Of a stretch of DNA of 64,000 bases, positions 27,699-36,500 are shown one piece after another; the stretch's first letter is position 1, and every line of letters begins with the position of its first letter. The notes below the pieces were generated by a model. It was given only the letters and a program-made list of their open reading frames with translations. It made no database searches and was not told where the DNA came from. Source of the stretch: CABMKH01 sp040797625 (lineage in GTDB: Bacteria; Bacillota; Clostridia; Tissierellales; Tissierellaceae); contig JBQHQH010000005.1 of the NCBI GenBank assembly GCA_052067355.1, forward strand, positions 46,068 to 110,067, read 5' to 3'. The position numbers were made by a program, and so were the translations under genes.

Positions 27699-28226
27699 AT
27701 GAATGATGACTATAATCCATATCCATATAACAGCTCAAATGATATATATAATTACCAAAATCCTTGTTGGGATAATACTCCAGCTAATTGCTCAGACAAT
27801 TGTCGACAATGTATTGATCTAAGGGATCATGGACCAGAACCATATGTAGTTAATATTGAGGAAGCCACTAATCAAAATTATAATTATAGATTAGCTTTAT
27901 GGACGGGAACTCATTTACAACTTACTTTAATGAGTATCAATGCAAAAGACGATATAGGCTTAGAAATACATCCAAATGTAGATCAATTTATACGCATTGA
28001 AGAAGGTGAAGCTCTCGTTATGATGGGAAACAGTAGAGATAGATTATGGTTTCGAGAAAGGGCCTCTGCTGGTTATGTAATATTGATACCTGCAGGTACA
28101 TGGCATAATGTAATTAATACAGGTTGTACTCCACTAAAATTGTACGCTATTTATGCACCACCTGAACATCCACATGGTACAGTTGAAAAAACTAAAGAAG
28201 ATGCTGAAATGCATCATGGATATTAG
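27699..28226 (+). CDS. cupin-domain protein, probably spore-associated
   Basis: A 175-residue protein. The first 45 residues are Asn/Tyr/Pro-rich with three Cys (NPYPYNSSNDIYNYQNPC...NCSDNCRQC), like many clostridial spore-coat proteins. From about residue 65 there is a single cupin barrel: cupin motif 1 EIHPNVDQFIRIEEGEALV and motif 2 PAGTWHNVINTG, with His/Gln/Glu and His as likely metal ligands. A His-rich end (HPHG, MHHGY) follows. RBS AAAGGAAG. The sigma-K-type promoter and the N-terminus point to late mother-cell expression; the reaction, if any, is unknown. Confidence 0.72.
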   Translation: MNDDYNPYPYNSSNDIYNYQNPCWDNTPANCSDNCRQCIDLRDHGPEPYVVNIEEATNQNYNYRLALWTGTHLQLTLMSINAKDDIGLEIHPNVDQFIRIEEGEALVMMGNSRDRLWFRERASAGYVILIPAGTWHNVINTGCTPLKLYAIYAPPEHPHGTVEKTKEDAEMHHGY

Positions 28227-28775
28227 AACTATATCTATATAAAACTATAGATAATCCTTTTTTAATTCTTTAAAAGTGTATGTTATACACTATATAAAAT
28301 ATGTAATACATCAGTTTTTATGAAATCAAGCTAAATAAGTATAACTGCATAATTACCACGTCCTATTACCTTCCATAATGGGAAATATTCCTTCGCCTAA
28401 CAATACTGACTTGGCGAAGGAATATGTTTTTAATACTCTAAACTCACTCTTGTTTTCCTCCATTTGTCCACATCCTTTTTAAATCATTCAATCTTCTCAA
28501 TACTATTCTCTAAAACTCTTCATTAATCATATAAATTCTTTCTATCCTCATGTTTCTAAATACTACATCTAACCTAATCTATTATAATTTGATAAATACT
28601 CTCAAATCTATACATCAATATACCTAATAAGGCATTTTATCCATCTATATCTGAAAATATTTATTTAAACTTGCATTATAGTGTATAATATATTAAGTAT
28701 AACTATATATCATGCAAATTACAAAGCTAAACCTTATACAAATTTTACTTATAATACAATAGAAGAAGGGATCTA
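28227..28775. other. 549-base intergenic region, possible small RNA
   Basis: No protein-coding frame with an RBS is seen. A weak hairpin follows the cupin gene (TATCTATA / TATAGATA, then TTTTTT). A further, much stronger hairpin sits 160 bases downstream at 28385-28425, as if it ends a separate transcript. The remainder (28430-28775) is AT-rich and contains the presumed mnmH promoter. Confidence 0.4.
28385..28432 (+). terminator. strong stand-alone intrinsic terminator
   Basis: ATATTCCTTCGCC / GGCGAAGGAATAT is a perfect 13-pair stem with a 15-base loop, followed by GTTTTTAA. It is about 160 bases beyond the cupin stop codon and is not close to any other gene on this strand. Confidence 0.8.
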
Positions 28776-29807
28776 ATGTTTAAAGTTATTGACTATGAAG
28801 ATATTGACGAAGGAAGGATTGATAAAAAACATATATTAATAGATGTTCGAAGTCCTAGAGAGTATAATTCAGAAACTATACCAGGTGCTATTAATATGCC
28901 TATCTTTGACGATGAAGAGAGAAAAATAGTAGGTACAATATATGTGCAAGAAAGTATTGAAAAGGCAAAAAAATTAGGCATATCATTTGCCTCTAAACGT
29001 CTTCCAGAGATATACAATAGAGTATCTGACCTAGATAATGAATATAATAATCTAATATTCTTCTGCTCTAGAGGAGGATTTAGAAGCAGTTCAGTGGTCT
29101 CTCTCTTTAAGACCCTCGGAATAAATGCTATTAAACTTAACAGTGGATATAAGGGATATAGAAGATATATCAATACACAGCTCCCAATTGTGACTCAAGG
29201 AGTAAAATTCATAGTCCTCTACGGAAATACTGGTACAGGTAAGACTGATATTCTAAAAGAACTTAAAAGTAAAGGTTTAGATGTCTTAGATCTAGAAGGT
29301 TGTGCTAATCATAGAGGATCCATACTTGGTGGCGTTGGCATAGGCAGACAAAATACTCAAAAGATGTTTGAATCTCTTATATATGAATCTCTAAAAAATA
29401 GAAAAACAAATCTTGTATTTGTTGAAGGAGAAAGCAAGAGAATTGGAAATGATATAATACCTGACTATATATATAATGCTATGAACAATGGTATAAATAT
29501 AAAGATTGAATCTACTATAGAAAAGAGAGTTGACAATATCTTAAGAGAATATGTCCATGATACAGACGATGAGCTCATCTCTTCTCTAGACAATCTAAGA
29601 AAATATTTGGGAAATAGAAATATAGATAGATATATAGAATTAATCAATAATCATGAGTATAGAGATGTAATAGAAGAATTGATAGTCAAGTATTATGATC
29701 CTCTCTATGAATATAAAAACAGGAATTTTAGTAAAGTATTTTATAATGAAGATGCTGAAAAGACTGCCGAAGACATCAATAGATATTTTAAGGAAATTTT
29801 AAAATGA
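28776..29807 (+). CDS. mnmH: tRNA 2-selenouridine/geranyl-2-thiouridine synthase
   Basis: A 343-residue two-domain enzyme. Residues about 1-125 are a rhodanese domain: LIDVRSPREYNSETIPGAIN and the active-site loop FFCSRGGFRSSS with the catalytic Cys. From about residue 140 is a P-loop domain (LYGNTGTGKTDIL), followed by GIGRQNTQKMFES and VEGESKRIGN. This is the SelU/MnmH layout; the enzyme swaps sulfur for selenium at the wobble uridine of tRNA Lys, Glu and Gln. Its presence implies selenophosphate production (selD) elsewhere in the genome. RBS AGAAGGG; no operon partner. Confidence 0.94.
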   Translation: MFKVIDYEDIDEGRIDKKHILIDVRSPREYNSETIPGAINMPIFDDEERKIVGTIYVQESIEKAKKLGISFASKRLPEIYNRVSDLDNEYNNLIFFCSRGGFRSSSVVSLFKTLGINAIKLNSGYKGYRRYINTQLPIVTQGVKFIVLYGNTGTGKTDILKELKSKGLDVLDLEGCANHRGSILGGVGIGRQNTQKMFESLIYESLKNRKTNLVFVEGESKRIGNDIIPDYIYNAMNNGINIKIESTIEKRVDNILREYVHDTDDELISSLDNLRKYLGNRNIDRYIELINNHEYRDVIEELIVKYYDPLYEYKNRNFSKVFYNEDAEKTAEDINRYFKEILK

Positions 29808-29810
29808 AAT

Positions 29811-29840
29811 TAGTGGGGCGAGTAAAGCCCGTCCTACTAA
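29811..29840. terminator. convergent hairpin between mnmH and the next gene
   Basis: TTAGTGGGGCG / CGTCCTACTAA pairs through 11 positions with two wobble pairs. T-runs are poor on both sides, so it is a weaker terminator candidate. Confidence 0.5.
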
Positions 29841-29858
29841 CTTCAATTATGGTTAAAT

Positions 29859-31046
29859 CTAGTTAAAATTCACATTGATTTGTTGGCCTTCTATTGCTGG
29901 AACAAATAATAATTCATAGTGATGTAAATTGTCTTGATATACTTTCAAATCAAGATAAACTTTATAGACAGGCTGAATGGTTTTGTTAAGATGTCCTTTA
30001 TAATATGCAAGTTCGATACTCACTATATCAGATAGTGTAATATCTCCATCATATCTTATTAAATTAGAATCTTCTTTCCTCAATACTTTCTCTATTGCCT
30101 CTTCTTTACTAATCAATGGATAATACCCTACTACTTTTAATTGATTCTTCTTAGCTAAATCTTCAATTATAGTATTATCATATTCTCCAGATTCTGCTGC
30201 CTCATATAGATGTTTATAGGGTAGAGATATACTGCTTAATCCTCTATTTCCTTCTCTATAATTTGTATTGATATAAAATCTTATTGGATTAAGACTATAG
30301 TTGATTATTGTATTTTCAATAGTCTCATCTCTATTGAACACTCTATAATCATAGCTTTTTTCTACATATATATCACGATGAAATCTAGCTTCAAATACAG
30401 GCTGCTCCAGCTCAAATAGATCTTTATACATATTATAATAATAAGCTAAATATTTTTCCTGAAGTTTTTCCTCATTTCTCTCTCTAATTTTAGGTAATGA
30501 TACTTCTTCATTATCAGAAAAAATTATTCCTACATCTTCTACAGTAGGCAAAATCTTAACAATATATTTTTCTTTACTTGGAAAACACACAATAAATTCA
30601 CTTTCACCGCGATTCTCACATTCATACTTTGTAGTATCAATTCCAAGCTTTTTTCCGACTAGGAGTCCAACTTCAATGGCTTCTTCTCTAGTAAGATTCT
30701 GAAGTGGTCCTTCATGATATTTAAGATTATATTCGTTATTGATAAATACTGGCAATACCTTTACTTCTTCATTTTCAAACCAAGGATTTTTATTTTTATA
30801 TTCTAGTGGATTCTTTAATGAAATACCTGGTATCATACAACTTTCTTCTATTAAATCAGATTCAAAAGCTGAGAGATCATTATCACTGATGCTATGAGCT
30901 TCTAAAACCATTGGTTTATAGTCAGTTGGTAGTTCTATCTTTACACTATTGTCACTGATTATAAATAAAAACACAATTCCTATTACTCCCAATATAATAA
31001 GACTAAATTTTTTCATATTTCTTCTTTCATATTTTTTATTCTTCAT
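29859..31046 (-). CDS. membrane-anchored protein, possible anti-sigma or sigma-operon product
   Basis: A 395-residue protein that I do not recognise. After a basic N-terminus there is one membrane helix (FSLIILGVIGIVFLFIIS, about residues 14-31); the rest is outside, with repeated YPLISKEEAIEKVLRKE- and LTREEAIEVGLLVGKK-like segments reminiscent of PepSY-type modules. The ATG at 31046 follows AAAGGAAA; frames upstream lack a site. A remnant of an ECF sigma-factor gene lies directly upstream in the same direction, the position normally held by sigma followed by anti-sigma. The short cytoplasmic N-terminus is not a typical zinc-finger anti-sigma domain. Confidence 0.55.
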   Translation of the reverse strand: MKNKKYERRNMKKFSLIILGVIGIVFLFIISDNSVKIELPTDYKPMVLEAHSISDNDLSAFESDLIEESCMIPGISLKNPLEYKNKNPWFENEEVKVLPVFINNEYNLKYHEGPLQNLTREEAIEVGLLVGKKLGIDTTKYECENRGESEFIVCFPSKEKYIVKILPTVEDVGIIFSDNEEVSLPKIRERNEEKLQEKYLAYYYNMYKDLFELEQPVFEARFHRDIYVEKSYDYRVFNRDETIENTIINYSLNPIRFYINTNYREGNRGLSSISLPYKHLYEAAESGEYDNTIIEDLAKKNQLKVVGYYPLISKEEAIEKVLRKEDSNLIRYDGDITLSDIVSIELAYYKGHLNKTIQPVYKVYLDLKVYQDNLHHYELLFVPAIEGQQINVNFN

Positions 31047-31078
31047 ATTATTTCCTTTCATAACATTATTCATAGGTA

Positions 31079-31181
31079 CTATCTTATCTAATGACCTCTT
31101 AATCCTATTATCCTTATAATAATCATCCCATAATTTCTACTTTAACATATTTCTCCCTTGATGTAATCTGATCTTTACAGT
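31079..31181 (-). pseudogene. C-terminal remnant of an ECF sigma factor
   Basis: The minus strand reads KRTVKIRLHQGRNMLK, a stop (TAG at 31139-31137), then KLWDDYYKDNRIKRS. TVKIRLHQGR is the recognition helix region 4.2 typical of sigma-70 family factors (consensus TVKSRLHRGR). Stops occur both before and after, and no upstream sigma domain is intact, so the gene is dead. It leads directly into the membrane-anchored protein gene. Confidence 0.6.
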
Positions 31182-31300
31182 TCTTTTTTATGGATAACAT
31201 TTTTGAAATCTAAATAATAGAATATCCTTCACAATAAGAAAAGCTTCTAATGAAATATGAGAGGTTTCATTTTTTAAATATATCTTTTAGTTTACCTAAA

Positions 31301-31337
31301 AAAGTCAGTTAAGACTTTAGCCAAACTGACCTTTTTT
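31301..31337. terminator. terminator of gldA, able to work both ways
   Basis: GTCAGTT / AACTGAC (31304-31310, 31324-31330) is flanked by T-runs on both strands (TTTTTTA on each). Confidence 0.75.
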
Positions 31338-31344
31338 ATCTAAA

Positions 31345-32436
31345 TTAAAATTTAAAATTCTTTCCCAAAGCATCTGCTGTAAGTATTGCAGCATATACAT
31401 CTTCTGGTGTAACTTCAAATGGCATATTGTGAATAGTTTCTCCTTCTACACAGCTTAACTTAGCTGCTTCCATTATCTTCTCTTCTGATACTTCTTTGAT
31501 TCCTAAATCTTCTAATGTAATAGGTAGTCCCACTTCATTACAGAAATATAATACTTCATCTATCTCTTCCATTGGAGCATTTTCCAGTACTAATTGAACC
31601 AACACTCCAAATGCAACTTTCTCTCCATGATACAGATTATGGGTTTCCTCTATAACTGTAAGTCCATTGTGAATAGCATGAGCTGCACCAAGGCCTCCAC
31701 TTTCAAAACCAATTCCACTTAATAGTGTATTAGCTTCTATTATATTTTCAACGGCCTTCGTAGCTACCTTATTTTCTACAGCTAATTTTGCCTTTAACCC
31801 CTCTTTTAGTAAAGTTTCATAGCATAGATCTGCCAACGCTATTGCAGCATTTGTAGCAAGTTCACCAGCCATAGTCTTTGAACCTGATTTTACAGATGCT
31901 CTTGCTTCAAACTTTGTAGCTAAAGCATCTCCCATACCTGCAACAAGCAGTCTTGCTGGAGCTTTAGATACTGCCTCTGAATCTATTAATACAACGTCTG
32001 GGTTTTTAGGTAATAATAGATACTCATCAAATGCTCCCTCTTCTGTATATAATACAGAAAGTGCACTACAAGGAGCATCTGTACTTGCTATAGTTGGAAC
32101 GATTACCACTGGAAGTTTAGCATAATATGCAGTTGCCTTTGCACTATCGTGTATCTTTCCTCCACCTATACCTATTATTACATCTGCTCCACTTTCTTTT
32201 AATTCCTTCCCAAGTCTATCTATCTCGCCTTTTGAACACTCACCATTAAACTCAACAAAATGAATGTTTCCAGATGTACCAAAACTCTCCTTAATAGTAT
32301 CTCCAAATCTCTTATATCCAGATTTACTTATGATTATAAAGAACGAACTTCCTAGATGCTCTACATGCTCCTTAATTCTCTTTAATTCTCCGTTTCCTTG
32401 GATATATCTTCCTGGAGAAATTATTGTTTTAGTCAT
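31345..32436 (-). CDS. gldA: glycerol dehydrogenase
   Basis: A 363-residue iron/zinc-type alcohol dehydrogenase that oxidises glycerol to dihydroxyacetone with NAD. NAD-binding GIGGGKIHDSAKATAYY (about residue 92), PTIASTDAPCSALSVLY (about 116), the first metal-ligand region GMGDALATKFEA (about 170) and the His ligands in GAAHAIHNGLTV and HNLYHGEKVAFGVL are all present. Length is normal. RBS AAAGGGTG. It is a single-gene unit with its own terminator; no dihydroxyacetone kinase is nearby. Confidence 0.93.
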   Translation of the reverse strand: MTKTIISPGRYIQGNGELKRIKEHVEHLGSSFFIIISKSGYKRFGDTIKESFGTSGNIHFVEFNGECSKGEIDRLGKELKESGADVIIGIGGGKIHDSAKATAYYAKLPVVIVPTIASTDAPCSALSVLYTEEGAFDEYLLLPKNPDVVLIDSEAVSKAPARLLVAGMGDALATKFEARASVKSGSKTMAGELATNAAIALADLCYETLLKEGLKAKLAVENKVATKAVENIIEANTLLSGIGFESGGLGAAHAIHNGLTVIEETHNLYHGEKVAFGVLVQLVLENAPMEEIDEVLYFCNEVGLPITLEDLGIKEVSEEKIMEAAKLSCVEGETIHNMPFEVTPEDVYAAILTADALGKNFKF

Positions 32437-32539
32437 ACTAAAATCACCCTTTCTCTATATTTTACCTTCGTCTTATCATCTAATACCCAAGACTGATAAT
32501 AATTAAACAATTATATTGCCTTTAAAAGAGCTTTCTATA

Positions 32540-32866
32540 TCACTCAAATAGCAGACTATAATATCTATAAATTTTACTATCTATATCTTGCATGCTGATA
32601 TGTCTAGCCTCTCTTATAGTCTCCTTTCCTTCTACAAATAATAGGATGCCAGGAATAGTAAAGATGTTATAAGATATTGCTATATTATGTGACTTCTCTA
32701 CATCTACATATATTCCTTTAATCTTAGAATATCTATTTAATATTTTCTCTATCTTAGGCTTAATATCTCTACATACACCACAACTCTTACTCCCAAAATA
32801 TAATAATACTATATCATTATCATCTATTATTTGTTCAATTAATCCCTTTGAATCTAAATATTCCAA
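32540..32866 (-). CDS. thioredoxin-family protein (CGVC motif)
   Basis: A thioredoxin-fold protein of about 108 residues with active site LLYFGSKSCGVCRDIKPKIE; the CGVC pair differs from the CGPC of thioredoxin 1. IFTIPGILLFVEGKE supplies the cis-Pro loop. It would exchange disulfides in the cytoplasm. The start is uncertain: AAGGAG lies nine bases before a TTG (32866). An ATG three codons earlier directly abuts that site, and the ATG at 32905 lies on a TATAAT (32911-32906) that looks like the promoter. Shorter and more diverged than housekeeping thioredoxin. Confidence 0.75.
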   Translation of the reverse strand: MEYLDSKGLIEQIIDDNDIVLLYFGSKSCGVCRDIKPKIEKILNRYSKIKGIYVDVEKSHNIAISYNIFTIPGILLFVEGKETIREARHISMQDIDSKIYRYYSLLFE

Positions 32867-32923
32867 GCATGTCATCTCCTTCTTTAAAACATTTACCCAT
32901 ATCATATTATAATATTCACAAAT

Positions 32924-32962
32924 AAAAAAAGCTCAGTAAGTTGTTACACTTACCAAGCTTTT
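32924..32962. terminator. terminator of the flavin reductase gene
   Basis: AAAAGCTTGGTAAGT / ACTTACTGAGCTTTT on the minus strand, followed by TTTATTTG. It lies directly upstream of the thioredoxin-like gene's promoter. Confidence 0.75.
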
Positions 32963-32974
32963 AAATGTATAAAA

Positions 32975-34786
32975 CTATTTACCCATTACTGATTTACCAG
33001 CAACTCTACCAAATACTACGATATCTGCAATAGCATTTCCACCTAATCTGTTAGCACCATGGATTCCACCAGTTACTTCTCCAGCTGCATATAGTCCTGG
33101 AATTGGTTGGTCATCTTGTCCTAATACTTCAGCTTTTGTATTGATCTTTAATCCACCCATAGTATGGTGTAATGCTGGATATCTCAATGTAGCATAGAAT
33201 GGTCCTTGGTCTATTTTTTCTCCCCATACTGCTCTACCAAATTCTGGATCATTCTTAGTTTCAACATATGAATTGAATTTATCACAAGTAGCCTTCAAAT
33301 TTTCTGCTGGAACATTAATAGCTTTTGCTAAATCTTCTAAAGTGTCTGCTTCTACTACTGTTCCTCTAGCAATAAGATTGTCTAATTTTTCTCCAGAAAG
33401 AGTCAATCTATCTTCTGGTATAATCTTGCTATCATTTATCATATAATATTGTCCATCTGGTTGTTCAAATGTAGCTAGACATATCTCATCTCTACCGCCA
33501 TCTTCTTTTACATATCTATTTCCTTCTTTATTTATAAAGAAAGAATGCTCAACATTTATAGAAGGACCAAATTTATCTCCTGGCATTGGAAGCAATTGAA
33601 TATGTTCCATATCGATTACCTTTGCTCCTATTTCTTCTGCCATGATTATACCTTCACCTTGTAATCCAGGTGCATTAGTAGATACAATCTTCTCTGGTAA
33701 ATTTTCCTTAGTATATACACCATCTGCTAAGTACTTTCTTACCATTTCAGGATTTGCAGCATATCCACCTGTAGCAATAATTACACCCTTTTCTGCTTTT
33801 AAAGTATAATTTTTATCTGTTCCTTCAGCCTTTACTCCAATAACTTTTCCATCTTCCATTATCAAACCAGTTGCCTTAGTTTCTAATAGTATTTCACAAC
33901 CTTTATCAGTTGCTGCCTTTTCTAATACATTTATATATCCTGTTCCTAGAGGCTCTACAGTTTGATTGGATCTTTCCCACATAGCTCCTACTACTGATCC
34001 AATCTTTTCTTTCCATTCTAATCCATAACCTTCTAGCCATTTAACTCCATCTAATGCATTTTCAGTAAGTACTTTTACTAACTCTGGATTTGCAACCTTA
34101 TGTCCACCTTCATATGTCTGTTGAAAGTGTTTTTCAATTGAGTCTTCTATACCTTGTGCTTTTTGCTTTTCTGGATTTACAGCATTAAATGCTCCACCAG
34201 CTAATATAGTATTTCCACCTAAAGCAGGCATTTTTTCAATCAATATTACAGATTCAGCTCCATTTTCAAGTGCACTTACAGCAGCAGATAGACCTGCTCC
34301 TCCACCACCTACTATAACTACTTCCGCAGTTTTTTCTTCATCTGTCTTTTCTACTTCTGCCTTTTCTACTTTCTTGTTGAATATATCCATATCTGCTCCT
34401 GATTGCTCAACAGCATCTTTTATAGCCATTTTAAGTCCCATACTACTAGCTGTACATCCAGATACTGCGTCAACATTTACAGTTTGATTATCTATAACAG
34501 CTTTAGGAACTCTTTCAAATGCAGGTGCTGAAATCCTAACAGTTTCACTATTGCTTAAGACAGTAATTTCTTCTATCTTATCTTCTCCCATTTCAACTTC
34601 TACTTCAATAGGTCCACCATAACCAGAAGCTTTACCAACATACTTACCTGGTTTAATTCCACTTGTTTGTTCACTTTCATTTCCATTAGTGTCATCCTTT
34701 TGCTGATCATTAGAACAGCCTACTAGCATTGAAAAAACTAAAGTTAAACATATCAACAATGCTAATGCACGTCTAAAACTTTTCAC
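32975..34786 (-). CDS. FMN-binding, FAD-dependent fumarate reductase-like lipoprotein
   Basis: A 603-residue secreted flavoprotein. The signal ends in the lipobox LVGC (Cys about 24), so it is a lipoprotein on the outer face of the membrane. Residues about 45-130 are an FMN_bind domain, with DAVSGCTASSMG as the flavinylation-type motif (usually SGA-T-T/S). Residues about 155-600 are a fumarate reductase/succinate dehydrogenase flavodomain: VVIVGGGGAGLSAAVSALEN for FAD, HHTMGGLKIN and GLYAAGEVTGGIHGANRLGG near the end. Such proteins reduce fumarate, urocanate or other enoates as extracellular electron acceptors. The start is GTG after AGGGGGAC. No quinol or cytochrome partner is adjacent. Confidence 0.85.
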   Translation of the reverse strand: MKSFRRALALLICLTLVFSMLVGCSNDQQKDDTNGNESEQTSGIKPGKYVGKASGYGGPIEVEVEMGEDKIEEITVLSNSETVRISAPAFERVPKAVIDNQTVNVDAVSGCTASSMGLKMAIKDAVEQSGADMDIFNKKVEKAEVEKTDEEKTAEVVIVGGGGAGLSAAVSALENGAESVILIEKMPALGGNTILAGGAFNAVNPEKQKAQGIEDSIEKHFQQTYEGGHKVANPELVKVLTENALDGVKWLEGYGLEWKEKIGSVVGAMWERSNQTVEPLGTGYINVLEKAATDKGCEILLETKATGLIMEDGKVIGVKAEGTDKNYTLKAEKGVIIATGGYAANPEMVRKYLADGVYTKENLPEKIVSTNAPGLQGEGIIMAEEIGAKVIDMEHIQLLPMPGDKFGPSINVEHSFFINKEGNRYVKEDGGRDEICLATFEQPDGQYYMINDSKIIPEDRLTLSGEKLDNLIARGTVVEADTLEDLAKAINVPAENLKATCDKFNSYVETKNDPEFGRAVWGEKIDQGPFYATLRYPALHHTMGGLKINTKAEVLGQDDQPIPGLYAAGEVTGGIHGANRLGGNAIADIVVFGRVAGKSVMGK

Positions 34787-35008
34787 TTTTTTGTCCCCCT
34801 TAAATTTGATTCTTAAAATTTTTGATGTCGATTATTGATATCTTTTTAACATCAACTGAGTATATAATAACACTTTTTGTAGAATTTGTAAATATGCTCT
34901 GATTAGATTTTGTTAGATAAATATCACACCCATATTCTACTATCTGTTGATTTACTACATTAAAAAGTATAAAATATAAGTCAATATATTTAATTTAAGG
35001 AGATAGAT

Positions 35009-35806
35009 ATGAAATATATAATAGAATCAAAAGATAACACAAGATATATATTAATTCCAGAATTAAAATCTCTAGGACTAAATCATTGTTTTACTACTAT
35101 AGACTTAAATATGAGTTTTAAACACAATAGCACAGTAAAGGAAGTTATAACAGCTCATCATAATGCATTTGATTTTATGGGTATCAATCCTAAAGAGATA
35201 TTTTCCAATATACAGGAACATTCTAGAAACATTACAATTATCAAGGATTTAAATCAAGGTGATAAATATGAAATTGGACGTGTAATCCCTAACAATGATG
35301 GACTTATTACAGATTTAAAAAATATAGCACTCATCAGCAAATATGCAGATTGTACTCCTATCATTCTCTATGATCCAATAAAAAAAGTCCATGCCAATAT
35401 CCATTCTGGTTGGAGAGGAACTCTCAAGAAAATTGGAGCCAATGGAGTAGAGATCATGGTAAATAACTACAATTCCAATCCGAAAGATATCATCGCTATA
35501 CTAGGACCTAGTATAGGCAAGGATGATTTTGAAGTTGATATAGATGTCAAAGAATTATTTCAAAGAGAATTTGAATTTAACAGGGAAATCATCTTTAAAA
35601 AAGGTTCTACTAAATATTTAATAGACCTAAAAGAGACTAATAAAAGAATATTAATGGAGTCAGGAATAAAAGAAGAAAATATCACAATAATAGATCTATC
35701 AACAAAATCAAACTCTATGCTCCACTCATATAGAAGGGATAGAGAAAAATTTGGACTTATGGGAGTAATCACTTCTTTAGAAAAAAATAATAAAGCCTCC
35801 TTTTAA
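35009..35806 (+). CDS. pgeF: LACC1/YfiH-family purine nucleosidase-type enzyme (PgeF)
   Basis: A 265-residue protein of the multicopper-oxidase-like YfiH family, described as peptidoglycan editing factor and shown for some members to act on purine nucleosides. The zinc-ligand set is visible: NIQEHSRN (His), KYADCTPIILYD (Cys) and ANIHSGWRGT (His). The C-terminus has SYRRDREKFGLMGVI, also conserved. RBS GGAGATAG. It is monocistronic and shares a bidirectional terminator with the peroxiredoxin gene. Confidence 0.88.
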   Translation: MKYIIESKDNTRYILIPELKSLGLNHCFTTIDLNMSFKHNSTVKEVITAHHNAFDFMGINPKEIFSNIQEHSRNITIIKDLNQGDKYEIGRVIPNNDGLITDLKNIALISKYADCTPIILYDPIKKVHANIHSGWRGTLKKIGANGVEIMVNNYNSNPKDIIAILGPSIGKDDFEVDIDVKELFQREFEFNREIIFKKGSTKYLIDLKETNKRILMESGIKEENITIIDLSTKSNSMLHSYRRDREKFGLMGVITSLEKNNKASF

Positions 35807-35821
35807 GGAGACTTTATTATT
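35786..35821. terminator. bidirectional terminator between pgeF and peroxiredoxin
   Basis: AATAATAAAG-CTCCTT / AAGGAG-CTTTATTATT forms a long near-perfect stem. Both stop codons lie inside it. Confidence 0.75.
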
Positions 35822-36341
35822 ATAATAGCTCTTTCCCTTCATCCCAATCTACTGGGCAAAGACCACCTGTTTGTAATGCCTTTAATACTCTTAGAGTTTC
35901 GTCAACACTTCTGCCCACATTTAAATCATGTATTACTGAATATCTGACTACTCCTTCAGGATCTATGATAAATAATCCTCTTAATGCCACACCATCTTCT
36001 TCTATCAATACTCCATAATCTCTTGCTACAGATTTGGTCATATCCGAAGCCATAGAGAAATTGACCTTTCCTAAACTTGAATTGATCCATGCTTTATGTG
36101 AATGTTCACTATCAACACTTACGGATAATACTTCAGAGTTAAGAGCTTTAAAATCTTCAATCCTCTTACTATATCCTGTAATCTCAGTTGGGCATACAAA
36201 AGTAAAATCTAAAGGATAGAAAAACATAACTAGCCATTTTCCTTCATAATCCTTTAATGAAACTTTACCGAATTCTGTCCCATCTCCACTGCAAGTATTC
36301 ATAGTAAAATCAGGTGCTTTCCTTCCTACAAACCTTTCCAT
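35820..36341 (-). CDS. peroxiredoxin (AhpC/Prx1 type, 2-Cys)
   Basis: A 173-residue thiol peroxidase that reduces hydrogen peroxide and organic peroxides in the cytoplasm. The peroxidatic Cys is in FTFVCPTEITGYS (about residue 49). Arg in GVVRYSVIHDLNVGRSVDE and the second Cys in GGLCPVDWDEGKELL (about residue 165) fit a typical 2-Cys enzyme, so it needs an outside reductant; no ahpF is adjacent. RBS GGAGGGATT. A perfect Fur-type operator lies 73 bases upstream. Confidence 0.92.
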   Translation of the reverse strand: MERFVGRKAPDFTMNTCSGDGTEFGKVSLKDYEGKWLVMFFYPLDFTFVCPTEITGYSKRIEDFKALNSEVLSVSVDSEHSHKAWINSSLGKVNFSMASDMTKSVARDYGVLIEEDGVALRGLFIIDPEGVVRYSVIHDLNVGRSVDETLRVLKALQTGGLCPVDWDEGKELL

Positions 36342-36413
36342 ACAATCCCTCCATATCTTATCTTTGGTTTTAACTAACCAATATATATATATCCCAATAT
36401 AAATGTTTTAATC

Positions 36414-36440
36414 ATTAATTGATAATAATTATCAATTAAT
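36414..36440. promoter_or_regulatory. 27-bp perfect palindrome containing a consensus Fur box
   Basis: The core TGATAATAATTATCA (36420-36434) is exactly the 7-1-7 Fur box TGATAATNATTATCA described for Firmicutes, extended outward to ATTAAT on each side. It differs from a PerR box (TTATAATNATTATAA) at the second and penultimate position of the arms. It lies between the divergent peroxiredoxin and DUF896 genes. Confidence 0.7.
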
Positions 36441-36473
36441 TTTCAAATCTTGTTTAAATTCTTTCTTAAAACA

Positions 36474-36482
36474 TGGTATAAT
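36474..36482 (+). promoter_or_regulatory. extended -10 promoter of the DUF896 gene
   Basis: TGGTATAAT with a possible TTTAAA 18 bases upstream; the TTG start lies 18 bases downstream of the box. Confidence 0.5.
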
Positions 36483-36500
36483 TGTAAATGAGGTGATATT

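Noticed and set aside
31250..31290. TGAAAC on the minus strand near 31269 as an ECF promoter for the orphan membrane gene
   Set aside because: No CGTA-like -10 box occurs about 16 bases downstream; chance match.
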